DNA of 64,000 nt from Marinirhabdus gelatinilytica. Its GTDB lineage: Bacteria > Bacteroidota > Bacteroidia > Flavobacteriales > Flavobacteriaceae. The notes beneath the pieces are model-generated. The model saw nothing but the letters and a program-made list of their open reading frames with translations. It made no database searches and was not told where the DNA came from. Below, piece after piece: positions 17,300-25,736 of this stretch. Positions within the stretch are counted from its first letter, which is position 1; each line of letters opens with the position of its first letter. The stretch is from assembly GCF_003353425.1 (NCBI RefSeq), contig NZ_QRAO01000004.1, positions 62,001 to 126,000 on the forward strand, read 5' to 3'. The position numbers were made by a program, and so were the translations under genes.

Positions 17300-18169
17300 A
17301 TGAAAATTTTAAAATACGGAGTTTTAGGCGCCCTTTGCCTAAGCCTCACCTTGGTGTCCTGCTCAAAAGATGAAGACACCACAATCCCCGAAAATGATCA
17401 AAGCGAAACAGCCAGTACAACCAGAGAAATCCCCCAGGAAGTTATTGAAGCTGCGCAGACCCTAGAATTGAACACCAATTTTATTCGATACGACGAGTTT
17501 TATTTCCCAGACGGAACTTCGGAAGAGCGTTTGTTCTTTGAAGAAGATATCACCATGACCGAAACCCAATTGTTCGAGTTGGCCGAAGCTGCAGAGATAG
17601 CAAAAGAGAACAGGCAGTACAGTACGTTTAATCTGGTGAGCCAAGGACGGAATATTTCTATCATTGGCTATACGGGAGGAAGTCAGGCCTTATCCAATAA
17701 GGAAAGAACAGCCCTGCAATGGGCCGTGAACAATTATAACCGTTTAAGTGGTGTTTCCATAAGTTTTACGCTCACGTTTGGGACCAACTACCAGAATAAG
17801 GATATGGTGGTTTACAACAATACCGTGAACAATCCTGGAGGTGCAGGCGGAAGCGCTGGTTTCCCCAGTAATGGTCTTCCCTATAAGTACGTTCAGATAT
17901 ACGGTTTGAGTGGGTATAGTACCAATGTTAATGAGCATGTGATCACCCATGAGATAGGCCACTCTGTAGGCTTTAGACATACCGACTGGTTCAGCCGCCA
18001 GAGTTGTGGGCAAAATGTTAACGAAGGCTCGGGTGGTGTAGGCGCTGTACACATTGCCGGAACACCTACAGGGTACGATCCTACCTCTATTATGCTGGCC
18101 TGTTTTAGTGCTAGTGCAGATGGTGAGTTTAACGGTAACGATATTACCGCGCTACGTGCAATGTATTAG
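17300..18169 (+). CDS. HEIGH-type metalloprotease lipoprotein (M57-like)
   Basis: A 289-residue exported zinc protease. The signal peptide ends in the lipobox LVSCSKDED at about residue 22, so it is a lipoprotein. The zinc motif HEIGHSVGFRH at about residues 216-226 is the metzincin-like HExxHxxGxxH. A following Met (IMLACF, then ALRAMY at the C-terminus) is consistent with a Met-turn. This matches the dual-action HEIGH metallopeptidase group. It is monocistronic, with AT-rich upstream DNA and a strong terminator. Confidence 0.82.
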   Translation: MKILKYGVLGALCLSLTLVSCSKDEDTTIPENDQSETASTTREIPQEVIEAAQTLELNTNFIRYDEFYFPDGTSEERLFFEEDITMTETQLFELAEAAEIAKENRQYSTFNLVSQGRNISIIGYTGGSQALSNKERTALQWAVNNYNRLSGVSISFTLTFGTNYQNKDMVVYNNTVNNPGGAGGSAGFPSNGLPYKYVQIYGLSGYSTNVNEHVITHEIGHSVGFRHTDWFSRQSCGQNVNEGSGGVGAVHIAGTPTGYDPTSIMLACFSASADGEFNGNDITALRAMY

Positions 18170-18212
18170 CGATGAAAATGAAACCTTATAAAACTTGTTA
18201 TTAGGAAAGCTG

Positions 18213-18243
18213 AAGTCCGCACCATAGAGTGCGGACTTTTTTT
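18213..18243 (+). terminator. Terminator of the HEIGH protease gene
   Basis: A 9-bp perfect stem (AAGTCCGCA / TGCGGACTT) is followed by a run of seven T. Confidence 0.9.
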
Positions 18244-18325
18244 AACACAAGTCTTACCCTATCGTATCTCTGTTGTTTTTTAAAAACTTTAAAAAAGCCT
18301 GCTACGCCATGCGTATCAGGATTTT

Positions 18326-18702
18326 GTGTCGTGACCTCGACAGGATTTAATTTTCTTTGGGCTCAGTGTTGCAAATAAGAAACCACACACCGCAGAAAAA
18401 GCGGTACTGGTTTTGTATTCCCAGATCGCTTATAAAAGTTTACAACTTTCAACGCTCTCAGAAAAGACAAAACCACGCTCTAAAAAAAGCGTGGTTTCTT
18501 GAGTGTCGTGACCTCGACAGGATTTAATTTTCTTTGGGCTCAGTGTTGCAAATAAGAAACCACACACCGCAGAAAAAGCGGTACTGGTTTTGTATTCCCA
18601 GATCGCTTATAAAAGTTTACAACTTTCAACGCTCTCAGAAAAGACAAAACCACGCTCTAAAAAAAAGCGTGGTTTCTTGAGTGTCGTGACCTCGACAGGA
18701 TT
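18326..18702. repeat. Tandem 177/178-bp repeat built on the 3' end of tRNA-Arg
   Basis: The 22-bp sequence that starts GTGTCGTGACCTCGACAG occurs at 18326, 18503 and 18681. The first two copies are each followed by the same ~155-bp segment; they differ by one A in a homopolymer. The third copy is the 3' end of the intact tRNA-Arg gene. Each unit therefore carries about 16 bases of tRNA 3' end plus a terminator-like hairpin (arms AACCACGC / GCGTGGTT). No ORF is present between 18244 and 18686. Confidence 0.9.
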
Positions 18703-18760
18703 CAAACCTGTAACCTTCTGAGCCGTAATCAGATGCGCTATTCAGTTGCGCCACGAGGCC
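18687..18760 (-). tRNA. tRNA-Arg(ACG)
   Basis: The minus strand folds as a 74-nt cloverleaf. The acceptor stem is GGCCTCG/CGAGGTC with discriminator A, the anticodon stem is TCTGA/TCAGA, and the loop TTACGGC gives anticodon ACG. The T arm is ACAGG/CCTGT with loop TTTGAAT. CCA is not encoded. The gene is followed by its own 3'-end repeats. Confidence 0.95.
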
Positions 18761-18925
18761 TTTCTTTGTTTGAAACTGAAAATTAAATTTCCTTGTTTCG
18801 GGGTGCAAATATATTGAATTCCTAGAAATTGAAAGCAGTTTTTATCGAATTTTATTTTCCTATCTTATGAATTCATTGGGACAATTTTCTCTTTCGGCTT
18901 ATTAATTTTATAAAAAATAAAAACT

Positions 18926-19105
18926 ATGACCGAAAAAGATTCAAGTACCCCAAAAATTGTAAAAGATTCAGACAACGAAAGAGAACGTGACTACATTTTC
19001 CAGGACAATAAGAAAACGGTCTTTGGAGCTAGTTTTATTATAGTTGTCTTAATACTTTTAATTGTTGCAGTGTTGATTACTGCTTACTTTCTGGATTGGT
19101 ATTAA
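18926..19105 (+). CDS. Small single-pass membrane protein (59 residues)
   Basis: An ORF MTEKDSSTPK...YFLDWY with a charged N-terminal half of ~33 residues, rich in Asp, Glu and Lys, and one strong transmembrane helix (about residues 36-55). It ends 2 bp before the apt ATG, so the two are probably cotranscribed. I do not recognise a family. The clean coding character and tight spacing support it as a real gene. Confidence 0.7.
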   Translation: MTEKDSSTPKIVKDSDNERERDYIFQDNKKTVFGASFIIVVLILLIVAVLITAYFLDWY

Positions 19106-19107
19106 TT

Positions 19108-19623
19108 ATGATCGATATTGAAAAGTACATACGCGATATACCAGATTTTCCCAAAAAGGGTGTGACTTTTAAGGATATTACTCCGCTCTTGTCCCATCCC
19201 GAGGCTATGGAAACGTGTGCCCAGGAATTATTGCGCCTTACCGAATCTGAAAAAATAAATAAGGTAGTGGGTATCGAATCCAGAGGGTTCTTTTTCGCAA
19301 CCCTACTGGCACAAGGTTTAGCTGCAGGTTTTGTTCCTATACGTAAACCGGGAAAATTGCCCTATGCAACCCTAAAACAGCCTTACACGCTAGAATATGG
19401 TATGGATGCCCTCGAAATTCATGAGGATGCTATACAGAAAGGGGACAGGGTACTGCTACACGATGATGTGCTGGCAACCGGTGGTACCGCCCAGGCTGCT
19501 TGCAGATTGATAGAGCAGTTGGGTGGGGAGATCGTACAATGTAATTTTTTGATCGAGCTGGAATTTTTAAAAGGAGCCCAAAAGCTAAGGAACTACGAGA
19601 TACGCTCCTTGCTCACCTACTAA
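19108..19623 (+). CDS. apt: Adenine phosphoribosyltransferase
   Basis: Apt salvages adenine to AMP using PRPP. The 171-residue protein has the N-terminal IPDFPKKGVTFKDITPLL, the base-binding ESRGF and the PRPP motif VLLHDDVLATGGTA. I start at the ATG 2 bp after the small membrane-protein gene; an in-frame ATG 12 bp earlier overlaps that gene. The stop codon overlaps, in antisense, the stop of the small gene on the other strand. Confidence 0.95.
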   Translation: MIDIEKYIRDIPDFPKKGVTFKDITPLLSHPEAMETCAQELLRLTESEKINKVVGIESRGFFFATLLAQGLAAGFVPIRKPGKLPYATLKQPYTLEYGMDALEIHEDAIQKGDRVLLHDDVLATGGTAQAACRLIEQLGGEIVQCNFLIELEFLKGAQKLRNYEIRSLLTY

Positions 19624-19772
19624 TCCAAAGCATTTTTCGTGACCCAAAGTTTGTAGGCAAAAAGCGCCATTTGTAGCTTGGACGCTTTGGCAAGGTCTAC
19701 TTCCTTTTTGGTGAGACTGGGCAACACTTTTTTGTTGAATTTTGCCAGTGCCTTAAAAATCTGTTTTTTCAT
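19620..19772 (-). CDS. Small basic conserved-looking protein (50 residues)
   Basis: Reading on the minus strand gives MKKQIFKALAKFNKKVLPSL, ending YKLWVTKNALD. It is lysine-rich with an amphipathic helix pattern and no signal peptide. Short proteins of this shape (MKK..FK.LAK.NK..LPS...K...L.KA.K.Q.A) occur widely in Flavobacteriia and are sometimes mislabelled SsrA-binding protein; real SmpB is three times longer. Function is unknown. Its TAG overlaps the TAA of convergent apt by three bases. Confidence 0.65.
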   Translation of the reverse strand: MKKQIFKALAKFNKKVLPSLTKKEVDLAKASKLQMALFAYKLWVTKNALD

Positions 19773-19793
19773 ACACTAAAAATACTGAAATAG

Positions 19794-19825
19794 AAAAGCC
19801 CTTTACAATTGTAAAGGGCTTTTTT
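19794..19825 (-). terminator. Terminator of the BlaI-M56 operon (bidirectional shape)
   Basis: A near-perfect palindrome of AAAAGCCCTTTACA and its complement, with T runs on both strands, lies 15-45 bp beyond the stop of the M56 gene. Confidence 0.85.
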
Positions 19826-19839
19826 ACAAAACTTTATGA

Positions 19840-21762
19840 TTACATCTCAACAATAATAGTTTCAATGGGTTCGTCATCGTCACTTTGTATGGCTTTTGAA
19901 ATTCTACTACCTTGGCCATTGTTGAATTTTGCAATAATACCAGTAATCTCACCCCTACTATTTCTTCTTACTCTTTTATAGTTAAAATCTATGCCTTTTT
20001 CTGAAAGCTCTGCTTTCATTGCTGCCAGTTCAGCATCGGTGGTGTTTTTTGTGATTACTATTCTGTTGGCCCCATTGGATTGGTGGTTTGACCTAGAAAT
20101 ACTTTTTGTTACATTTTGATCCAGTTCCATTTCAGCCATTTTCTGCTCCATTTTTGCTTTGGCCATTTCCATTTCTACTTTGCGCTGCTCGGCCATTTGT
20201 TTGCGCATCTCGCTTCGCTCTTCGTTCATTTCCTTCCGTATCACAGTGAGTTTTTCTTTCCTTAGCTGCTGGGCTTCCTGTCTTGCATTCTTGGCCTTAC
20301 TGCGCATTTCCTCTCTTTTCTCCATCATTACCTTGCGTCGCTCCACAAGAGACTTTTGGGAGCCAGAGCTAAAGCCAGAACTTCCCTTTTCAGTGTCTAT
20401 ATAGAAATAAAAGTCCTCGATGGGTTCGTCATCGCCACTGCTCACCGAATAGTTCCCGTTGTTGCCGTAGCCACTATAACGAACCTGTATGGATGTGATC
20501 TCTCCCTTGCTGTTAAAGTTTATGTTGCTGAACTCAAAATCTATATCATGTAGTTCCTTCAATTCTTTTTTGTGCTGTTCCAGCTCTTCAACAGTGGTAT
20601 TTTTTGTAATCTTCACACGGATCTCCTTAACTGAAATATGTTGCTTTTTGGCAGTTACAGTATTGTCGCTTTTTACTTTTTCAGTAGTTGTGGTTTCCGA
20701 ACTTACAGTGTTTCCTGTGTTTTCTTGCTGTTGGGGTAGCAACGTTTCGGTTTCAGGTTTTTCTGTTTCTTCGATTTTCGAAACATTTGCTTTTTTTTCA
20801 GTTTTAAGAATATTGGTAGCTGTTGATGTAGATTCTACTTTGCTATCGCCAACGATTGTTTTATTTGCAGAGGTCTCAGGCTGTGTATATTCCACGACCT
20901 CTTCGGTGTTGAAACTCCATAGAAACATTGCGAGGGCGGGTACTACGAGAAATAATTTCAGTTTGTTGTACTTGTTGGAATTGCTTTTGTTTAACATAAT
21001 GATACGTTTTTTGATAAATGATTGATAAAAATTATTGGTAAGTGCTGGTACCGGTAAGGGTGATGAGGCCTTGAGAAGTGCCAGCTGGTAATCTTTTTTT
21101 GAGGTGACCGAACCTACGGTATGGTGATCGGCCAGATATTCCAGGTTTGCCTCGATATTCTTTTTGTAAAACCAAGAAATAGGATTTGCCCATTGTAGGG
21201 CACGAACCAAATTGGCCAATAATATGTCTACACTGTGCCATTGTGAAGCATGTACTTTTTCGTGCCTAAGTATCATTTCCAGCGCTGCCTGCTCGTGGGT
21301 GTTGGGGTTGAAAACTATATAATTGAAAAATGAAAAGGGCGCAATGTTTTCTTCAATCTCGATAAAACGGAAGCCGTTTTGCTTGGTCGATGGATTCTTT
21401 AAAAGTAAAGCAACCAGTGAGCATAGTTGTATGCCAAACCGTGTTACCATAAATGCAATGCCCAACAAATATCCCAGCCAGATACTACTCCAAATTGAGA
21501 TGGACTCTTTGGGTGGCAAGAGTTGCGGGGCCTGAACGGGAACAAGTTCTTCAAAAGTTTCCACAGGGGTGGTGAGTGGAGCTTCCACAAAAGTGACCGA
21601 CGTAAAGGTGAGAAAGGGGAGGAGCAATGCACAGGCCAATCCCGTAAGTAAATAGAGCCTATTGGCCGTAAAGAAAGTGTCTTTTTTAAGCACTAGTATA
21701 TACACCAAATAGAAGAGCGTAAGGATTCCAGCAGACTTTGCGATGTACGTGATAAATTCCAT
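19840..21762 (-). CDS. M56-family membrane metallopeptidase (BlaR1/MecR1-like) with duplicated C-terminal domain
   Basis: A 640-residue membrane protease paired with a BlaI repressor. Four transmembrane helices lie in the first ~290 residues. The zinc motif HEKVH (HExxH) is followed by the distal ligand region ANLEYLADH. In BlaR1 systems such a protease cleaves or inactivates the BlaI partner. Here the extracellular part is not a penicillin-binding domain. It is a long charged region with a Met/Lys/Glu/Arg-rich coiled coil (~470-545). On either side of the coil are two copies of a unit beginning ITKNTT.EL (about residues 383 and 567) and ending DDEPIE. I start at MEFITY, 4 bp after the BlaI stop; an ATG at 21780 would overlap blaI. 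Confidence 0.82.
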   Translation of the reverse strand: MEFITYIAKSAGILTLFYLVYILVLKKDTFFTANRLYLLTGLACALLLPFLTFTSVTFVEAPLTTPVETFEELVPVQAPQLLPPKESISIWSSIWLGYLLGIAFMVTRFGIQLCSLVALLLKNPSTKQNGFRFIEIEENIAPFSFFNYIVFNPNTHEQAALEMILRHEKVHASQWHSVDILLANLVRALQWANPISWFYKKNIEANLEYLADHHTVGSVTSKKDYQLALLKASSPLPVPALTNNFYQSFIKKRIIMLNKSNSNKYNKLKLFLVVPALAMFLWSFNTEEVVEYTQPETSANKTIVGDSKVESTSTATNILKTEKKANVSKIEETEKPETETLLPQQQENTGNTVSSETTTTEKVKSDNTVTAKKQHISVKEIRVKITKNTTVEELEQHKKELKELHDIDFEFSNINFNSKGEITSIQVRYSGYGNNGNYSVSSGDDEPIEDFYFYIDTEKGSSGFSSGSQKSLVERRKVMMEKREEMRSKAKNARQEAQQLRKEKLTVIRKEMNEERSEMRKQMAEQRKVEMEMAKAKMEQKMAEMELDQNVTKSISRSNHQSNGANRIVITKNTTDAELAAMKAELSEKGIDFNYKRVRRNSRGEITGIIAKFNNGQGSRISKAIQSDDDEPIETIIVEM

Positions 21763-21766
21763 AGTG

Positions 21767-22120
21767 TTATTTTTTTTCAATGATGTCTAAAATCTCACGC
21801 AGTTCTTGTGCGCTAATTTTTTCTTCTTTGGCAAAAAATGAAACCATACTTTTATAACTATTGTCAAAATAGCGTTTTGTGGCTTGGCTCATAAATTTTT
21901 TGGTGTAGGCCTCCTTGCTCACCACTGGAAAGTACTGGTGTGTTTTTCCAAAGGCTTGGTGGGAAACATAACCCTTTTCTTCCAGATTTCTAATAATGGT
22001 AGAAACCGTATTGTAGTGGTTTTTACCGGGCAGCATGGCCAGTACCTCTTTGGTAAAGGCTCTTTCCAACTGCCAGAGGACTTGCATGACCTCTTCTTCC
22101 TTGTTTGTTAATTGCTCCAT
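21767..22120 (-). CDS. BlaI/MecI/CopY-family transcriptional repressor
   Basis: A 117-residue DNA-binding protein. The winged helix covers residues 1-75 (LTNKEEEVMQVLWQ, then NYNTVSTIIRNLEEKGYV, with H for the first N here), and a C-terminal helix serves for dimerisation. BlaI proteins bind as dimers to dyads in their own promoter and are removed by the partner M56 protease. It is the first gene of the pair, and inverted repeats lie 11-50 bp upstream of its start. Confidence 0.9.
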   Translation of the reverse strand: MEQLTNKEEEVMQVLWQLERAFTKEVLAMLPGKNHYNTVSTIIRNLEEKGYVSHQAFGKTHQYFPVVSKEAYTKKFMSQATKRYFDNSYKSMVSFFAKEEKISAQELREILDIIEKK

Positions 22121-22130
22121 GATCCAAATG

Positions 22131-22178
22131 TATAACTATTTTTATAGTTTTACAACTATACTTGTAGTTATATAACTG
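22131..22178. promoter_or_regulatory. Candidate BlaI operator region
   Basis: Two inverted repeats lie side by side: AACTAT-N4-ATAGTT (22134-22149, perfect) and AACTA-N6-TAGTT (22154-22169). A further TATAACT half-site follows. They sit just upstream of blaI, where autorepression by BlaI is expected. Confidence 0.6.
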
Positions 22179-22280
22179 AAAGTTTAGTTGGTTATTGTAC
22201 TGTTGTTGAAAAATATAACATCTGAATTCTAAATTAGTCTATCATTAAGTATCTTCGCTTCCTTAAAATATATAGGAGTA

Positions 22281-23237
22281 ATGAGTGTACTTTTTATTTT
22301 TTTGGGATTAGTGCTATTGGTAGTGGGAGGAGAGTTTTTGGTGCGTGCTTCGGTGGGGCTTTCTTTTAAGCTGAAACTTTCAAAAATGGTCATTGGGCTT
22401 ACGGTAGTGTCTTTTGCCACCTCTGCGCCAGAACTATTGGTGAGTATACAGGCAGCTCTCAACGGTTTCAGCGATATATCCTTAGGAAATGTAATTGGCT
22501 CCAACATTGCGAATATAGGATTGGTACTAGGCGTAACGGCCATAATCGCTCCCTTGGCAATAGATAGGGATTTCTACAAATTCAACTGGCCGGTGATGAT
22601 GGTGCTATCGATAGTGCTGTATTTTATTCTGAAAAGTGGCGATGAAATCTCACGTGGAGAGGGAATAGGTTTGGTCGCTCTGTTGATGGTGTACCTGTTT
22701 CTTTTGATAAACCGTGCCCGTAAAAGAGCAAAGAGTGCCCCTGTGGATGATGGCGTGGACGATGGCCTCTCAAAAGCATCTAATTTCAAGATCATTATTT
22801 GGCTTATCATTGGTGGGGTAGCACTTTATGGAGGGAGTGAGTTCTTGGTAACTGGTGCCGTGGACCTTGCCCAGGCATTAGGCGTGAGCGAACGTGTTAT
22901 TGCTGTAACCATGATTGCGGTGGGTACCAGTGTACCGGAGTTGGCTGCTTCAGTAATTGCTGCACTCAAAAAGGAAAAAGCTATCTCATTGGGTAATTTG
23001 ATAGGCTCTAATATTTTTAACATTGCTTCTGTCCTGGGGATTACAGCTATTATACAACCTATTGCTGTGAAAAGCCAAGAAGTACTTTCCAACGATATCT
23101 GGTGGATGCTGGGCTTTGCAGCGATATTGATTCCGCTGGCATTCTTTCCAAAAAAATATGAGATTGGAAGAATAAAAGGACTCGTAATAGTAGTTGCGTA
23201 TTGTGCCTTTATAGGTTTGGCGTTTATAGGTAATTAG
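22281..23237 (+). CDS. Calcium/sodium antiporter (YrbG-like CaCA family)
   Basis: A 318-residue inner-membrane antiporter with ten hydrophobic segments in two inverted halves. Each half holds an alpha-repeat: VSFATSAPELLVS...GNVIGSNIANIGLV and AVGTSVPELAASV...GNLIGSNIFNIASV, with the ion-binding Glu in PEL. Members exchange Ca2+ for Na+ or H+. It lies alone between the BlaI operator and glnN. Confidence 0.92.
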   Translation: MSVLFIFLGLVLLVVGGEFLVRASVGLSFKLKLSKMVIGLTVVSFATSAPELLVSIQAALNGFSDISLGNVIGSNIANIGLVLGVTAIIAPLAIDRDFYKFNWPVMMVLSIVLYFILKSGDEISRGEGIGLVALLMVYLFLLINRARKRAKSAPVDDGVDDGLSKASNFKIIIWLIIGGVALYGGSEFLVTGAVDLAQALGVSERVIAVTMIAVGTSVPELAASVIAALKKEKAISLGNLIGSNIFNIASVLGITAIIQPIAVKSQEVLSNDIWWMLGFAAILIPLAFFPKKYEIGRIKGLVIVVAYCAFIGLAFIGN

Positions 23238-23358
23238 GTTATACCTTCAAAGTTTCATATTTAAACTTCGAAGTCTCTTTAGGTAACAGGGGCTATATCT
23301 CATTTGAACAAGGCGGGTTCAGTTTTCTGTTTGGGGGTTGTTTTAGCTTTTTGATATG

Positions 23359-23438
23359 AAAATAGGGGGGTGTGTTCATAAAAACATACAATTATTAATA
23401 ACTTAACATAAAAAAATAGGGGGTGGTTGCATAAAAAA
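23359..23438 (+). promoter_or_regulatory. Pair of direct repeats upstream of glutamine synthetase
   Basis: AAAATAGGGGG followed 6-7 bp later by CATAAAAA occurs at 23359 and again at 23413, 54 bp apart. A -7-like TATTTTTG (23441-23448) directly follows the second copy, and no -33 TTG is correctly spaced. The repeats could be activator sites for nitrogen control; that is inference. Confidence 0.4.
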
Positions 23439-23490
23439 GTTATTTTTGCACCATTAGCAACTTAAATTATACCTTAAAAAGACTAAAACT

Positions 23491-25677
23491 ATGTCCACCT
23501 TAAGATTCCATGCCATTAAAGAGACGTTCAACCGTCCTACTATAGATGTTAAAGAAGCAGAACGTCGCTCCGCTATATTTGGAAGCAATGTTTTTAACGA
23601 AGCAGCTATGCGACAATATTTAACCAAAGACTCTTATAAGAGTGTGCAGGATGCTGTTATTAATGGTTCGAAGATAGACCGAAATGTAGCCGATCATATT
23701 TCAACAGGAATGAAAGAATGGGCCATTAGTAAAGGAGCAACCCATTATACGCACTGGTTCCAACCTCTTACGGGTACTACCGCCGAAAAGCACGACGCCT
23801 TTTTTGAAACTACCGGAGACGGTACGGCCATAGAAAAATTTGGTGGTGGGCAGTTGGTACAACAAGAGCCAGATGCTTCCAGTTTCCCAAACGGGGGGAT
23901 TCGAAATACATTCGAGGCTCGTGGGTATACAGCGTGGGATCCAACGTCTCCAGCATTCATCTTTGGGACAACACTATGTATCCCAACAGTGTTTGTAGCC
24001 TATACGGGAGAGGCCTTGGATAATAAGACACCTCTTTTAAGAGCGTTACAATCTGTAGACCAAGCGGCAACAGCGGTTGCAAAATATTTCGATAAGAGCG
24101 TTACTAAGGTAAACCCAACCCTTGGATGGGAGCAAGAGTATTTCCTAATAGATAAGGCCCTGGCAAAATCGCGCCCGGATATAAACCTTGCGGGCAGGAC
24201 CCTTTTGGGACATGCTTCGGCAAAAGGACAGCAGTTGGACGACCATTACTTTGGTTCCATTCCTACACGCGTGCTCGATTACATGAGGGATCTAGAGAAC
24301 GAGTGTATGCTTTTGGGTATTCCGGTAAAGACGCGCCACAACGAAGTAGCGCCCAACCAATTTGAGCTGGCACCTATTTTTGAAGAAACCAACCTGGCTG
24401 TAGACCACAACTCCTTATTAATGGATGTGATGAGTAAGGTGGCAGACCGACATAACTTTAAGGTACTGTTCCACGAAAAGCCGTTCGCGGGTGTAAACGG
24501 TAGTGGAAAGCATAACAACTGGTCACTGGCAACTAACACGGGTGTAAATTTATTGGGGCCTGGTAGTACGCCAATGAAGAACCTTCAGTTCCTTACCTTC
24601 TTTATAAACACCATAAAAGCGGTGAACGATTATGAAGAGCTATTGCGATCTTCCATTGCAAGTGCCAGTAACGATCATAGATTGGGAGCTAACGAGGCAC
24701 CACCAGCAATCATTTCGGTATTTATTGGTTCCCAATTGACTTCAGTTTTGGATCAACTTGAAAAATTGAAGAATGGAAAACTTTCCCCAGAAGAAAAAAC
24801 CGACCTTAAACTGAACGTAGTAGGCAAAATCCCCGAGATCTTGCTGGACAATACGGACCGTAACCGTACCTCACCATTTGCTTTTACAGGAAATAAGTTT
24901 GAATTTAGAGCCGTAGGTTCCACCGCTAACTGTGCGAAGCCCATGACGGTGCTGAATGCAATAGTTGCAAAGCAGTTGATGGAATTTAAGACCGAAGTGG
25001 ATTCCCTGATAAAGGGGAAGAAGATGAAGAAGGACGATGCTATCTTCAACGTACTGAAAGGATACATTAAAGACTCCAAAAGAATTCGATTTGAAGGCGA
25101 TGGGTATGGAGAAGCTTGGGAAAAAGAAGCGAAAAAACGTAAACTTAGCAATAACAAAACCACTCCAGAAGCTTTAAAGGCACAGGTTTCGAAAAACGCC
25201 ATCTCATTGTACGAAGACCTTGGTATTATGAGCAAGGTAGAGATCGAGGCACGACACGAGATTGAAGTTGAGGAATACGCAATGCGAATCCAGATTGAGG
25301 CTCGCGTACTGGGCGATATTGCTAGGAACCACGTGATCCCAACGGGAATACGGTACCAAAACCTTTTAATTGAAAATGTACAGGGCCTAAAGGATATCTA
25401 CGGAAACACCTTTAAGAAGCACGCAACCGAGCAAATGGAACTTATTGAAGCCATTAGTGGCCATATAGCCAAGATAAACAAGGGTATTACCGATATGATC
25501 AACGAGCGGAAAAAGGCCAATAAAATTGAAAATGCCGAAAAGAGAGCCTTTGCGTATTGTGATAAAATAAAACCTTATTTCGAAGAAATTCGCTACCACT
25601 GTGATAAATTAGAACTTTTGGTAGACGATGAGATCTGGCCATTGACGAAATATAGAGAGTTGCTGTTTACCCGATAA
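23491..25677 (+). CDS. glnN: Glutamine synthetase type III
   Basis: GlnN makes glutamine from glutamate, ammonia and ATP. At 728 residues it has type III length, much longer than GSI (~470). Type III landmarks are the N-terminal FGSNVFNEAAMRQYL, the central GWEQEYFLID glutamate-site strand, VAPNQFELAPIFEE, NGSGKHNNWSL and RNRTSPFAFTGNKFEFRAVGS. It is monocistronic with a terminator. Regulation may involve the direct repeats upstream. Confidence 0.96.
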   Translation: MSTLRFHAIKETFNRPTIDVKEAERRSAIFGSNVFNEAAMRQYLTKDSYKSVQDAVINGSKIDRNVADHISTGMKEWAISKGATHYTHWFQPLTGTTAEKHDAFFETTGDGTAIEKFGGGQLVQQEPDASSFPNGGIRNTFEARGYTAWDPTSPAFIFGTTLCIPTVFVAYTGEALDNKTPLLRALQSVDQAATAVAKYFDKSVTKVNPTLGWEQEYFLIDKALAKSRPDINLAGRTLLGHASAKGQQLDDHYFGSIPTRVLDYMRDLENECMLLGIPVKTRHNEVAPNQFELAPIFEETNLAVDHNSLLMDVMSKVADRHNFKVLFHEKPFAGVNGSGKHNNWSLATNTGVNLLGPGSTPMKNLQFLTFFINTIKAVNDYEELLRSSIASASNDHRLGANEAPPAIISVFIGSQLTSVLDQLEKLKNGKLSPEEKTDLKLNVVGKIPEILLDNTDRNRTSPFAFTGNKFEFRAVGSTANCAKPMTVLNAIVAKQLMEFKTEVDSLIKGKKMKKDDAIFNVLKGYIKDSKRIRFEGDGYGEAWEKEAKKRKLSNNKTTPEALKAQVSKNAISLYEDLGIMSKVEIEARHEIEVEEYAMRIQIEARVLGDIARNHVIPTGIRYQNLLIENVQGLKDIYGNTFKKHATEQMELIEAISGHIAKINKGITDMINERKKANKIENAEKRAFAYCDKIKPYFEEIRYHCDKLELLVDDEIWPLTKYRELLFTR

Positions 25678-25699
25678 TTTTTAAACTATCGATTTTTAA

Positions 25700-25736
25700 A
25701 AGAGCATCCTTATGATAAATAGGGATGCTTTTTTAT
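25700..25736 (+). terminator. Terminator of glnN
   Basis: A stem AGCATCC / GGATGCT with an AT-rich loop is followed by six T, about 25 bp beyond the stop. Confidence 0.8.

Noticed and set aside
18244-18686. A second tRNA within the repeats beside tRNA-Arg
   Set aside because: Only the last ~16 bases of the tRNA (part of T arm and acceptor 3' strand) are repeated; no D arm or anticodon arm is present.
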